NCBI RefSeq assembly: GCF_000429125.1
Contig: NZ_AUBG01000011.1
Coordinates: 124,001 to 188,000, forward strand
DNA: 64,000 bases
Source: Aequorivita capsosiphonis DSM 23843
GTDB lineage: Bacteria > Bacteroidota > Bacteroidia > Flavobacteriales > Flavobacteriaceae
Direction: 5' to 3'
How positions within the stretch are numbered: position 1 is the stretch's first letter; every line of letters begins with the position of its first letter. Shown one piece after another: positions 15,934-24,727 of the stretch. The notes beneath the pieces are model-generated. The model saw nothing but the letters and a program-made list of their open reading frames with translations. It was not told where the DNA came from and did not search any database. The position numbers and the translations under genes were made by a program.

Positions 15934-17148
15934 ATGCTTCACAAGTGCTTTCTAAACGGACTCTTGATGTTTTTCTGTTCTTTGGTGTTTTCGCAAGAGG
16001 ATCCCAAAAACCCTTTTTCATTTAAATGGGACAACGGTTTTAAACTTACAAGCCAAGACAACCAGTTTGCCTTAAAATTTGGTGGACGCATAATGGTGGA
16101 TCACGCCTATTTTTTTCAAAGTGATGCACTTACTAAAGCCTATGGACCGTTAATTTCAAAAAGCGGAACCGAAATTAGACGTGCGCGTTTGTTTTTCTCA
16201 GGTGATATTTATGAAAACACACATTTTAAATTCCAAGCAGATTTTGCGGGAAACAACGTCAATTTAAAGGACGTTTACATCGGGTTCAGCAATTTGCCTA
16301 TAGTTGGAAATTTGCAAATAGGACATTTTAAGGAACCGTTCCGTCTTTCCACCTTAACTAGCAGCAAGTTTACCACCTTTATGGAACTCGCTCAAAATGA
16401 AGCATTCTCCCAAACTCGCAATAATGGAATTATGGTGCACAATGACTTTTTAGATGACAGATTATCAGCCCAGCTCAGCACTTTTCGAAATGCCAATAAC
16501 ACCAGTGACGATGTTTTTGCGGATGATGGATATATAGTAACAGGAAGGATTACGGGTTTAGCCATTAAAAATGAGAAGAAAAATCAGCTCCTGCATTTAG
16601 GGCTGGCATATAGTTATCGCCAACCCGAAAGCAAGGAATATTTAGTTTCGGCAAGACCTGGTTCCCATCTTGCACCCAAATATATTAGTACTGGAATTCT
16701 AAAGGATGTTGATGAGATCAATCTTATCAATTTTGAAACAGCTTATATCAACGGACCTTTTTCGTTTCAAGGGGAATATTTAAACGCAACGGTGAATACA
16801 GCTATAAGCAGACTCAATTTTTCAAATTATTATGCAGAAGTAAGCTATTTCATTACTGGTGAAAGCAGAAATTACAAAAGTTCCTACGATGGTTTTGGAC
16901 GAATAAAGCCAAAAAATAACTTCGGTGGAAAAAATAAAGGGGCAGGGGCTTGGGAAATTGCACTTCGATATTCGGAAACAGATTTAACAGACAAAAATAT
17001 TATAGGCGGGAAACAAGGTGACATCGCTTTGGGCCTAAACTGGTATTTAAACCCTGTAACACGCTTGATGATAAACCATATTTGGGTAAACATTGAGGAC
17101 CAAGGGAATGCCAATATTTTACAGGGCAGAATACAAATCGACTTTTAA
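15934..17148 (+). CDS. Phosphate-selective porin of the OprO/OprP family
   Basis: Outer-membrane channel for phosphate or polyphosphate. The 404-residue product has a signal peptide ending VFSQ (about residue 21), then FALKFGGRIMVDHAYFF and GTEIRRARLFFSGDIYENTHFKFQADFAG, the typical N-terminal strands of the OprO/P family, and FKEPFRLSTLTSSKFTTFMELAQ with its conserved turn. It ends in strands finishing RIQIDF with a terminal aromatic residue, as in outer-membrane barrels. The residues that would make it selective for phosphate rather than pyrophosphate were not resolved. It precedes the PiT gene by 76 bases with separate Pho-like repeats in front of each. Confidence 0.9.
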   Translation: MLHKCFLNGLLMFFCSLVFSQEDPKNPFSFKWDNGFKLTSQDNQFALKFGGRIMVDHAYFFQSDALTKAYGPLISKSGTEIRRARLFFSGDIYENTHFKFQADFAGNNVNLKDVYIGFSNLPIVGNLQIGHFKEPFRLSTLTSSKFTTFMELAQNEAFSQTRNNGIMVHNDFLDDRLSAQLSTFRNANNTSDDVFADDGYIVTGRITGLAIKNEKKNQLLHLGLAYSYRQPESKEYLVSARPGSHLAPKYISTGILKDVDEINLINFETAYINGPFSFQGEYLNATVNTAISRLNFSNYYAEVSYFITGESRNYKSSYDGFGRIKPKNNFGGKNKGAGAWEIALRYSETDLTDKNIIGGKQGDIALGLNWYLNPVTRLMINHIWVNIEDQGNANILQGRIQIDF

Positions 17149-17157
17149 ATAGCACAG

Positions 17158-17202
17158 TTAACAATTTGGTAACAATCAGTTTTATTTAATAAAAGAAATT
17201 TG
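17158..17202 (+). promoter_or_regulatory. Pho-box-like repeats and -7 box of the PiT gene
   Basis: TTAACA at 17158 and GTAACA at 17169 are an 11-base-period repeat; a degenerate third unit TTTTAT is at 17180. Nine bases after that is GAAATTTG (17195-17202), a -7-like box 22 bases before the ATG at 17225. Confidence 0.55.
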
Positions 17203-17224
17203 CAATAACTTAATCTAAGTATAA

Positions 17225-19468
17225 ATGGATAATATTTACTTATTAATGATAGTTGCGCTAGTGGCTTTGGCCGTAGCAGATTTGGTAGTAGGCGTAAGCA
17301 ACGATGCCGTGAATTTTCTAAACTCCGCCATTGGTTCAAAGGCAATTCCTTTTAAAGGTATCTTGATAATTGCGAGTCTGGGAATCTTCATTGGTGCCAT
17401 TTTCTCCAGCGGAATGATGGAAGTGGCGCGTAAGGGAATTTTTGTTCCCAGTGAATTCTACTTCGATGAAATAATGATCATCTTTATGGCCGTAATGATT
17501 ACCGACATCTTACTGCTTGATTTCTTTAATAGTATTGGTTTACCCACTTCCACAACGGTTTCCATTGTTTTTGAACTTTTAGGGGCAGCAGTTATTATGG
17601 CTCTTATAAAAATTTCGAATAATGATGCAGAAACATTTTCAGCGCTTTCTAAGTATATAAATACCGAAAAAGCAATCGAAATTATTATCGGGATTGTCTT
17701 ATCTGTAGTAATTGCATTTACGGTCGGTGCAATTGTGCAATATCTATCCCGACTTATTTTTACTTTTCACATTGAACAAAGAATGAAATATTTTGGTGCC
17801 ATCTTCGGAGGGATAGCATTAACAGCGATAAGCTATTTCATTTTTATGAAAGGTTTAAAAAGCACTCCATTCTACGGAAATTTTAAAGGTGTTGTAGAAA
17901 GCAACACCATACTTACTATAGGAATCAGTTTTATTTTTTGGACGCTCTTTTCGCAATTATTCATGATAATTTTCAAAAAGAGCATTCTGGTAGTTGTGAT
18001 TGCCGTAGGAAGTTTCAGTCTGGCCCTAGCTTTTGCCGGAAACGATTTAGTGAACTTTATTGGGGTGCCCATGGCGGCATACCATAGCTATATAGATTGG
18101 TCTGCTTCTGGAATGGCCGCATCAGAATACAATATGTCAAGCCTTGCCGATGCTGTTCCCGCGGAGCCTATTTTGCTTTTCGCAGCAGGAGCCATTATGG
18201 TTCTGACACTATGGTTTTCCAAAAAAGCAAGAACCGTTTCCGACACCGAAATAGATTTGGCAAGACAAGGGGAAGGCCACGAAAAATTTAACCCAAACAT
18301 GCTTTCCAGAATTTTGGTAAAATCCAGTACGCAAGTTTCTTTAATGTTCGACCAAATTCTTCCGAAGTCGCTTCAGAAGAAAATAGACAAGCGCTTTGAA
18401 AAGCCCGTAATCGATCTTCCAAAACACGAAGCCTACGAGTTACCCGCTTTTGATATGATTCGCGCATCCATAAACTTAGTGGTAGCAGGGATATTGATTG
18501 CTTCAGCAACTTCTATGAAACTTCCGCTTTCCACCACCTATGTAACCTTTATGGTAGCAATGGGAACATCCTTGGCAGATCGTGCTTGGGGTCGCGAAAG
18601 CGCTGTTTATCGCGTTGCCGGTGTACTTAACGTAATTGGAGGTTGGTTCTTTACCGCATTTGTTGCTTTTGCCGCCGCTGGAACCTTAACTTACTTAATT
18701 TTTATTGGTCGAGGAGCCATGATCGCAGTGCTTTTATTACTTGCTATTCTATTGTTAGTGCGAAACTATATTTCACATAAAAACAAGGTAAAGCTGAAGT
18801 TAAATAAAACGGGGCTTAAGAAAACCGAAAGTAAAACCGTTCAAGGAATCATTCAGGAAAGTGCGGAAAACATAAGTAATGTCGTTTCTCGTTCCAACAA
18901 GATTTATACTGATATGCTTCGTGGTCTCGCCAAGCAGGACACCAAAAAACTAAAGAAGAGCAAAAAAGGTGTGAAAAAATTGACTGATGAAGTAGATGAG
19001 CTACGCGACAATATATTCTACTTTATCAAAAACCTAGATGATACCAGTGTTCGCGGAAGTAACTTTTACATTATTATTCTTGGATATTTGACCGATGTGG
19101 TGCAGTCTTTAGAGTTTATTTCTAAAGCCAGTTATAAGCACGTCAACAACAACCATAAAGCACTTCGTTTTAACCAAATAAAAGATCTTCAAGAAATAGA
19201 TAGACATTTGGAGGAAGTTTTCAATGAAATTGAAGACATATTCGACAAAAAGGAATTCGAGCGAATTGGAACTGTACTTGATAAAAAAGAAGAAGTTTTT
19301 GCCAGCCTAAAAAACAAAATTGAAAAGCAGGTAGAACGAACAAGAACAGAAGAGTCAAGTCCCAAAAACACTACTTTATATTTTAGCCTATTGTTAGAAA
19401 CTAAAGATTTGGTAACTGCTTTGATGAACCTAATGGAAGAATATCACACTAGTTTTAAAAAGGAGTAA
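17225..19468 (+). CDS. pit: Inorganic phosphate transporter (PiT family) with C-terminal PhoU-like domain
   Basis: Inner-membrane phosphate permease driven by cation symport. Both PiT signatures are present: VGVSNDAVNFLNSAIGS near residue 23 and LAFAGNDLVNFIGVP near residue 265, each with the ND pair of the inverted repeats, and TTVS/TTYV turns. Hydrophobic segments cover about residues 1-320 and 410-510. From about 515 to 747 the protein is soluble, charged and helical (KLKKSKKGVKKLTDEVDEL), resembling the PhoU-like domain fused to PiT in many Bacteroidota; it probably gates transport in response to phosphate state. At 747 residues it has the fused length. It ends at a strong terminator. Confidence 0.93.
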   Translation: MDNIYLLMIVALVALAVADLVVGVSNDAVNFLNSAIGSKAIPFKGILIIASLGIFIGAIFSSGMMEVARKGIFVPSEFYFDEIMIIFMAVMITDILLLDFFNSIGLPTSTTVSIVFELLGAAVIMALIKISNNDAETFSALSKYINTEKAIEIIIGIVLSVVIAFTVGAIVQYLSRLIFTFHIEQRMKYFGAIFGGIALTAISYFIFMKGLKSTPFYGNFKGVVESNTILTIGISFIFWTLFSQLFMIIFKKSILVVVIAVGSFSLALAFAGNDLVNFIGVPMAAYHSYIDWSASGMAASEYNMSSLADAVPAEPILLFAAGAIMVLTLWFSKKARTVSDTEIDLARQGEGHEKFNPNMLSRILVKSSTQVSLMFDQILPKSLQKKIDKRFEKPVIDLPKHEAYELPAFDMIRASINLVVAGILIASATSMKLPLSTTYVTFMVAMGTSLADRAWGRESAVYRVAGVLNVIGGWFFTAFVAFAAAGTLTYLIFIGRGAMIAVLLLLAILLLVRNYISHKNKVKLKLNKTGLKKTESKTVQGIIQESAENISNVVSRSNKIYTDMLRGLAKQDTKKLKKSKKGVKKLTDEVDELRDNIFYFIKNLDDTSVRGSNFYIIILGYLTDVVQSLEFISKASYKHVNNNHKALRFNQIKDLQEIDRHLEEVFNEIEDIFDKKEFERIGTVLDKKEEVFASLKNKIEKQVERTRTEESSPKNTTLYFSLLLETKDLVTALMNLMEEYHTSFKKE

Positions 19469-19545
19469 ACATAGCTAGGAGAAAAATTGCCACGAACCCG
19501 CTTGCCGGAGAGGCAGGTTCACGAATGAATCTTGCCTATAAAATC

Positions 19546-19578
19546 AAACCCCAAAGGTCTTCGAGACCTTTGGGGTTT
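19546..19578 (+). terminator. Intrinsic terminator / palindromic repeat after the PiT gene
   Basis: A perfect 15-bp stem, AAACCCCAAAGGTCT / AGACCTTTGGGGTTT with loop TCG, followed by a T-rich run. Its core CCCCAAAGGT...ACCTTTGGGG recurs at 20991-21029, so it is also a member of a palindromic repeat family. Confidence 0.8.
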
Positions 19579-19639
19579 TGTTTTTGAATTAATAAACTGC
19601 TTTATGCGTAAATTGAAGTAGTTAAGAAGTTGTAAAAAA

Positions 19640-19679
19640 GCCACAAATACACGAATTGTATCATTCGTGTATTCGTGGC
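19640..19679. repeat. Long imperfect inverted repeat downstream of serS
   Basis: Two 17-base arms with one mismatch (GCCACAAATACACGAAT and ATTCGTGTATTCGTGGC) around a 6-base loop, ending 9 bases before the serS stop. The words GCCACGAAT / CACGAAT also occur at about 19489-19527 and 26962. It may act as the serS terminator although it lacks a long T-run. Confidence 0.7.
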
Positions 19680-19687
19680 AAAGAAAT

Positions 19688-20959
19688 TTACTTTATAAAA
19701 TCAAACCCGCAATACGGAACTAAGACTTCCGGGATTTTAATTCCATCTTCGGTTTGGTAGTTTTCAAGGATCCCGGCTAAAACTCTTGGTAGCGCTAACG
19801 AACTTCCGTTCAGCGTGTGTACAAGTTTGTTTTTCCCGTCTGTATCTTTAAATCGAAGTTTCAATCTGTTCGCTTGAAAGGTTTCAAAATTAGAAACTGA
19901 AGATATCTCCAACCAACGATCTTGCGCAGTTGAAAACACTTCAAAGTCATACGTTAGTGCAGATGTGAAACCTAAATCGCCACCGCAAAGTCGAAGGATC
20001 CTGTACGGTAATTTCAACTCACGAAGAATACCTTTTACGTGCTCTACCATTCCGTCCAAAGCTTTATAAGAATTATCGGGATGTTCAATACGAACGAGTT
20101 CCACCTTATCAAATTGATGCAAGCGGTTTAACCCGCGAACGTGAGCGCCGTAACTACCTGCTTCTCTTCGGAAGCAAGGGGTAAAACCAGTGCAAGTAAT
20201 TGGCAAATCGGAATTATTCAATAAATCACCGCGGAACATATTGGTTATTGGAACCTCAGCTGTCGGAATCAAATACAGATCATCAACACCAACGTGATAC
20301 ATTTGCCCTTCTTTGTCTGGCAATTGACCCGTTCCATAGCCTGAAGCTTCGTTTACCAAAAGTGGTACTTGAACTTCAGTATAACCGGCAGCCGTATTTT
20401 TATCTAAAAAGTAAGAGATCAAGGCTCTTTGTAAACGTGCCCCTTTTCCTTTAAAAACAGGGAAACCAGCACCCGTTATTTTCACACCGAGTTCGAAATC
20501 TATCAGGTCATATTTTTTGGCGAGTTCCCAGTGCGGTAAGGCTCCTTCAGCGAGTTTTGGAACTTCACCTTCACTAAAAATCTCTTCGTTATCATTTTCA
20601 TCGGTTCCAGCTGGCACCAAATCATTTGGGATATTGGGCAGCGTATAAAGCAACTGTTGCAACTTTTCAGCTGCGTTCATCATCTGGTCGTTCAATTGTT
20701 TTGAAGACTCCTTCAATTCAACTGTTTTCTCCTTTAACTCATTGGCCTTTTGAGTTTCACCACTTTGAAAAAGCTTTCCGATTTCCTTGGAATAGCTATT
20801 GCTTTGCGATAAAACTTCGTCCAGCTTCCCTTGTGAACTTCGGCGTTCTTCATCTACATTTAAAATTTCATCTAAAGTAGCGGAAGCATCAATACCACGT
20901 TTGGCAAGAGCTTTTATGTATTTTTCCTTGTTTTCACGAATGTCAGTTACTAGTAGCAT
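19688..20959 (-). CDS. serS: Seryl-tRNA synthetase
   Basis: Class II aminoacyl-tRNA synthetase charging tRNA-Ser (and tRNA-Sec where present). The 423 residues fit. The N-terminal coiled-coil arm is visible (about 28-100, rich in K/E/Q/L), followed by the catalytic core with TAEVPITNMF, the motif 2 region FTPCFRREAGSYG and RGLNRLHQFDKVELV, and motif 3 region NGSSLALPRVLAGILENYQ. Start MLLVTDIRENKEKY is the usual one. It is the last gene of the minus-strand block but is separated from the toxin-antitoxin pair by a strong palindromic terminator. Confidence 0.97.
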   Translation of the reverse strand: MLLVTDIRENKEKYIKALAKRGIDASATLDEILNVDEERRSSQGKLDEVLSQSNSYSKEIGKLFQSGETQKANELKEKTVELKESSKQLNDQMMNAAEKLQQLLYTLPNIPNDLVPAGTDENDNEEIFSEGEVPKLAEGALPHWELAKKYDLIDFELGVKITGAGFPVFKGKGARLQRALISYFLDKNTAAGYTEVQVPLLVNEASGYGTGQLPDKEGQMYHVGVDDLYLIPTAEVPITNMFRGDLLNNSDLPITCTGFTPCFRREAGSYGAHVRGLNRLHQFDKVELVRIEHPDNSYKALDGMVEHVKGILRELKLPYRILRLCGGDLGFTSALTYDFEVFSTAQDRWLEISSVSNFETFQANRLKLRFKDTDGKNKLVHTLNGSSLALPRVLAGILENYQTEDGIKIPEVLVPYCGFDFIK

Positions 20960-20990
20960 ATCCTTAAATATTTTGAAGCGGCTAAGTTAC

Positions 20991-21029
20991 ATAAGACCCC
21001 AAAGGTTTTCAAAACCTTTGGGGTCTTAT
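20991..21029. terminator. Very stable palindromic terminator between toxin gene and serS
   Basis: A 19-bp perfect stem from ATAAGACCCC... to ...GGGGTCTTAT with a single central base, followed by T-rich sequence on the plus strand and preceded by A-rich sequence. Shares its CCCCAAAGGT core with the hairpin at 19546 and a shorter AAGGTTTT-A-AAAACCTT palindrome at 44170. It would end the minus-strand transcript coming from the toxin gene. Confidence 0.75.
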
Positions 21030-21048
21030 TTTTAAGATAAAGTGCCGT

Positions 21049-21363
21049 TTATTCATTGAGAAACTTAATTAGAGTTTCAGGGTTCATTCTGTTATTGAAA
21101 AATGTAATAATGTAAATTTTTTTGGCAGAAAGGTCTATTCGATAATAAAAAGAAACATTCTTATGAACTACAGCTTTTCGAATTTCAAGCCTTTCATTGA
21201 TTACTGGACAAGCTATTTGTTGAGTCTTAATTTTATCTACAAGGTTTTGAGTTAAATCTCGAAAAATTCGCATTTCCCTCACGGTCCATCGAAATTGAAG
21301 GTTTTCAAATATTTCTTTATAGGTAATAAGAGCTAGTCTTGACCAAACTACTTCCATTATCAC
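21049..21363 (-). CDS. RelE/ParE-superfamily toxin
   Basis: Probable type II toxin acting on translation or gyrase. The 104-residue product has the ParE/RelE-like pattern: VVWSRLALITYKEIFENLQFRW, a central helix pair, then a beta-sheet with SFYYRIDLSAKKIYIITFFNNRMNP. The GTG at 21363 overlaps the antitoxin stop (GTGA); the alternative ATG at 21357 would drop two residues. The gene lies directly after its antitoxin, as usual. Which branch of the superfamily it belongs to, and whether it is active, cannot be decided from sequence alone. Confidence 0.75.
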   Translation of the reverse strand: MIMEVVWSRLALITYKEIFENLQFRWTVREMRIFRDLTQNLVDKIKTQQIACPVINERLEIRKAVVHKNVSFYYRIDLSAKKIYIITFFNNRMNPETLIKFLNE

Positions 21364-21689
21364 AATCCATATTTTTGATTTATTTTTCGAAGAACTTCTT
21401 CATTTGTATAAATTTTTCCTTCTGCAATATCCTTTAACCCAGCTTGAATAAATGATTTTTCATCTTCAGACACTTCAGAATTCCATTGGGATATCATTTC
21501 TTTCCCATCGTTTATAGAATATACTCTTCCAGCTTTTATATCTGTTTTGGCTTCTTCCATAAGCACATCTTCCTCCGAGCTTTCTTCTGAATTCATTTTC
21601 AATATTTTTTCCAATTCATTAATAATGCTTGGTTCTTCAACTGCTAGAAGCGCTTCAATTATTTTATATTTCTTCTTTTTTAAATCCAT
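21360..21689 (-). CDS. Putative antitoxin partner of the ParE-like toxin
   Basis: A 109-residue acidic protein that starts with a lysine-rich segment (MDLKKKKYKIIEALLAVEE) and has a helical middle and C-terminal part (EDEKSFIQAGLKDIAEGKIYTNEEVLRKI), the form of antitoxins paired with ParE/RelE toxins in Bacteroidota. A segment AKTDIKAGRVYSINDG resembles the later DIAEGKIYTNEE, suggesting an internal duplication. The stop overlaps the toxin start by 4 bases, implying translational coupling. No DNA-binding fold was clearly recognised. The distance from the HTTM gene stop is about 30 bases on the upstream side, so it may be read from the upstream operon. Confidence 0.7.
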   Translation of the reverse strand: MDLKKKKYKIIEALLAVEEPSIINELEKILKMNSEESSEEDVLMEEAKTDIKAGRVYSINDGKEMISQWNSEVSEDEKSFIQAGLKDIAEGKIYTNEEVLRKINQKYGL

Positions 21690-21718
21690 TGTTAATTATA
21701 AATCAACATTAAATATAA

Positions 21719-23056
21719 CTATTTTTTTTGAGATTTTTTATTAAATCCCTCAGGTGAAGGCAAAATCCATTCGCTATGTTTAAAAGGATGCCATTCCTCT
21801 GCTGCCAAGTCAACATTTGGATTTGTAAAAGGATAGTATTTTCCATAATTCACCCGCACTTTAGCGTCTAGATAAACAGCGACATCTCTTCCCTTTGCGG
21901 CTTCCACCTTCTTTATCTTTTGGGCAAGTTGCCACATAATATCGGGCTTCGTGGTTACGGAAGATTGTTGTTTTATCCCTAGGAGTCTTTCGTAATCATA
22001 CCGCTCCTTTTCTCCAGTGTTTTTGTCGGCTACATACACTTTTAGAGTTCCCCCTTTAGAGCGTAGCATCATTCGCCAACTAAGACGGTGGCCTTCTTCG
22101 GTCCATAACACATCGTCTTTAAAAAACCAATGCCGTAATGGAAGGCCGATTTGAAAGAGAAAGTAGATAGAAAAAACACCAACAATCAGACTTTTATTAT
22201 TTGGAACAATCACTTCATCACCAGTGTATAGTTCTTTCTTCGGAAGAAAACGTCTCTGTAATGTTTCCGCAGAAAAGAAAAACAAAGCAAAAGCGATGGA
22301 CATATACGGAAATATGCCAATTTGAAAAATAATGGAATTAAAAAGATGGAAGAATACTGAAATAATAAACCCCAACATTCGTGTGCGTTTCCAAAGCATC
22401 AACGGCACAATAAGCAAATCGAAAAGGATACCTGTGTAAGCTATCGTCCAATGCACCCAGTTATTTTGTAGTATATCACCAATGAGCCAATAATCACTTT
22501 TACCACTCATCAACAATTTCGCCATAGAAGCGTTAAGCCAATCGGGATAAAATTTAGCCACGGAAGCGAAGGTATAAACAATCCAAACCTGAAGTATTAA
22601 TATTAATAGCACCCAGCGTGGCATAGCGGGATTTTTTATCTTGGGATTTATTTTGGCGTCCAGTGAAAACCATCGATTTGCAGGTAGAAAAGCCATTATC
22701 CAGCACAACAACATCATTAAATAATAATGATTGTTATAGTTAGACTTTTGCATTAAGTAGACACAAGTCCACATAAGCGCAAAGGCAATCATACTAAAGC
22801 GATATTTATAGCCCAACATTACGAAAATGCCAAAGATACCCATCAGCGCGAAATAGTAATACATTAAATCGCCTTGCAGGTATTGCAAAAAATCGAAGCC
22901 GATAAAATTGAATGTGAAGGGTGGCTCTACCAAAGTACGGCGCACCCAGCCTGTAATTAGTGCTCCAATTGCTTCAGTTGCAATCAAAAGTCCAAAGACC
23001 GCTCTAAAAAGAACGAGTCCAGTATTGTCTATCTGTTTAAATAGAAATTTATTCAC
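21719..23056 (-). CDS. HTTM-domain membrane protein (vitamin K-dependent carboxylase-like)
   Basis: A 445-residue membrane protein of the HTTM family, related to the membrane part of gamma-glutamyl carboxylase. Several transmembrane segments occupy residues about 10-310 (VLFRAVFGLLIATEAIGAL, YYFALMGIFGIFVMLGY, WVLLILILQVWIVYTFASVAKF), and a soluble C-terminal part of about 130 residues follows with RHWFFKDDVLWTEEGHRLSWRMM. The biochemical role in bacteria is unknown. Its start overlaps the end of ribF by 8 bases, so the two are probably co-translated. In flavobacteria this gene commonly sits in this setting. Confidence 0.82.
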   Translation of the reverse strand: MNKFLFKQIDNTGLVLFRAVFGLLIATEAIGALITGWVRRTLVEPPFTFNFIGFDFLQYLQGDLMYYYFALMGIFGIFVMLGYKYRFSMIAFALMWTCVYLMQKSNYNNHYYLMMLLCWIMAFLPANRWFSLDAKINPKIKNPAMPRWVLLILILQVWIVYTFASVAKFYPDWLNASMAKLLMSGKSDYWLIGDILQNNWVHWTIAYTGILFDLLIVPLMLWKRTRMLGFIISVFFHLFNSIIFQIGIFPYMSIAFALFFFSAETLQRRFLPKKELYTGDEVIVPNNKSLIVGVFSIYFLFQIGLPLRHWFFKDDVLWTEEGHRLSWRMMLRSKGGTLKVYVADKNTGEKERYDYERLLGIKQQSSVTTKPDIMWQLAQKIKKVEAAKGRDVAVYLDAKVRVNYGKYYPFTNPNVDLAAEEWHPFKHSEWILPSPEGFNKKSQKK

Positions 23057-23981
23057 GTTGTTTTATAAACTGTTTAGCCAAGTTTTCATCCTTTTCTATT
23101 TCCAAGCGCAACTTTTCTATGGAATCAAAATAGGCTTCATTGCGAATGAACTTCAAGAATTCAATTCTTATTTCCGTACCATACAAATCATCATTGAAGT
23201 CCAGAAAATAAGTTTCTATGGTTTTTTCTTTCCCTCCCACGCTTGGATTCGTACCGATACTGGTAATTCCGTAGTAATTTTTATTTTTAATATTGCATTG
23301 AACGATATACACACCATTCTTGGGCACCAACTTGTATTTTTCTTTAAGCTTTAAATTTGCGGTAGGATAATTAATGGTGCGGCCAATGGCTTTCCCCCGA
23401 ACCACTTCCCCAGAAATCATAAAGTTGTACCCCAAATAATTGTTTGCGGTTTCCACATCTCCCGCCTCTAATGCCTTTCGGATTTTGGTAGAGCTTATAG
23501 CTACATCATCTAATTCCTTGGCAGAAATTTCCTCAACTTCAAAATCATAGGTTTTACCAAATTCCTTTAAGTCGACGATATCTGCTGTTCTATTTCTTCC
23601 GAAACGATGGTCATAACCGATAATTATTTTTTTCGCCTTTAAACTTTTTACTAGAATATCACGCACATATTCCAAAGCCGTCAATCTTGAAAAGGCGTGT
23701 GTAAATGGGTGGATCACCAAATTATCAAGTCCTGTTTCTTCAAGTAACTCCGTTCTTTCGTCAATGGTATTTAGCAGCTTTATATCAACATTTTGCTGGA
23801 GTACCATTCTAGGGTGTGGAAAAAATGTAAGCACCACGGAGTCTAAGTTCTCCTTTTGAGCAGTTTCTACCAAACGTTTTAAAATAGCTTTATGACCAAG
23901 GTGAACCCCGTCAAAAGTACCGATAGTAACCACACTATGGCGGTCATTTTTATATGCGGAGGCCGAGGAATACTTCTTCAA
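23049..23981 (-). CDS. ribF: Bifunctional riboflavin kinase / FAD synthetase
   Basis: Makes FMN from riboflavin and FAD from FMN. The N-terminal nucleotidyltransferase domain shows TIGTFDGVHLGHKAIL (residues about 20-35) and later IIGYDHRFGRNRTAD; the C-terminal kinase domain shows GKAIGRTINYPTANLKL (about residue 195-211) and TSIGTNPSVGG. The 310 residues match the family. It begins 2 bases after the end of pth, leaving no room for an FMN riboswitch of its own; none was seen upstream of the block either. Confidence 0.96.
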   Translation of the reverse strand: MKKYSSASAYKNDRHSVVTIGTFDGVHLGHKAILKRLVETAQKENLDSVVLTFFPHPRMVLQQNVDIKLLNTIDERTELLEETGLDNLVIHPFTHAFSRLTALEYVRDILVKSLKAKKIIIGYDHRFGRNRTADIVDLKEFGKTYDFEVEEISAKELDDVAISSTKIRKALEAGDVETANNYLGYNFMISGEVVRGKAIGRTINYPTANLKLKEKYKLVPKNGVYIVQCNIKNKNYYGITSIGTNPSVGGKEKTIETYFLDFNDDLYGTEIRIEFLKFIRNEAYFDSIEKLRLEIEKDENLAKQFIKQRE

Positions 23982-23983
23982 AA

Positions 23984-24616
23984 TTATTTTCCGTTAAAGG
24001 TGTTCATGGTAATGTTCATTCCAGCAAGCGCGAAAGATTCGATAATATTACAACTTAATTTCAAACGTTCTGGCAATTGTTTATCTTCTTCTGCTTCCCA
24101 TTCGCCCAAAACGTAATCTACCTGTCTTCCTTTTGAAAAAGTGTCGCTGATTCCAAAACGAAAACGATTGTAATTTGTGGTTTGAAGTGTATTCTGAATA
24201 TCTTTCAAACCGTTGTGGCCACCATCGCTTCCTTTCGTTTTAATACGAATGGTGCCAAAAGCCAAGTTAAGATCGTCTGTAATAACCAGCATATTTTCCA
24301 AAGGAATTTTCTCTTTTTCAAGCCAATAATTTACAGCTTTTCCACTTAGGTTCATATATGTACTTGGTTTCAGAAAAATAAAGGTTCTACCTTTTACTTT
24401 ATGCGAAGTAATATCGCCCAATTTGGCTGTTTCCCAGGTAAGTGAATTTTTTTCTGCATAGAAATCAACCACTTTAAAACCGATGTTATGGCGCGTGTTT
24501 GCATATTTTGGGCCTATATTGCCCAATCCTACAATAAGAAATTTTTTCATTGGATCTTCCTCTGTGCTAATTTGGTCAGCTTTTGCTGAGAATAATTTTC
24601 TTAAAAATGAAAGCAT
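23984..24616 (-). CDS. pth: Peptidyl-tRNA hydrolase
   Basis: Releases tRNA from peptidyl-tRNA that has dropped off ribosomes. Motifs: IVGLGNIGPKYANTRHNIGF with the catalytic His in the RHNIGF segment, TYMNLSGKAV, DDLNLAFGTIRIK and GGHNGLKDI. The family core starts at MKKFLIVGLGN (24550); the ATG at 24616 adds 22 residues (MLSFLRKLFSAKADQ...), an extension also found in flavobacterial relatives, so I keep the longer form with moderate certainty. It follows rplY, the common arrangement rplY-pth. Confidence 0.95.
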   Translation of the reverse strand: MLSFLRKLFSAKADQISTEEDPMKKFLIVGLGNIGPKYANTRHNIGFKVVDFYAEKNSLTWETAKLGDITSHKVKGRTFIFLKPSTYMNLSGKAVNYWLEKEKIPLENMLVITDDLNLAFGTIRIKTKGSDGGHNGLKDIQNTLQTTNYNRFRFGISDTFSKGRQVDYVLGEWEAEEDKQLPERLKLSCNIIESFALAGMNITMNTFNGK

Positions 24617-24676
24617 ATATCTTTTAAACCTGAATTTGAACTTTCAACCTGCAATTTATAATTGGTAAAAATAAAA

Positions 24677-24704
24677 AAAGCACCCTGATTTAACAGGATG
24701 CTTT
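24677..24704 (-). terminator. Hairpin between rplY and pth
   Basis: AAAGCACCCTG / CAGGATGCTTT arms with one mismatch and a 6-base loop; on the minus strand the 3' arm is followed by a T-rich run. It may partly end the rplY transcript before pth. Confidence 0.6.
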
Positions 24705-24727
24705 CACTTATCTTTAAAAAGAAAGTT

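Noticed and set aside
23982-24010. FMN riboswitch for ribF
   Set aside because: ribF starts 2 bases after pth, and no RFN-type fold is visible upstream of the block.
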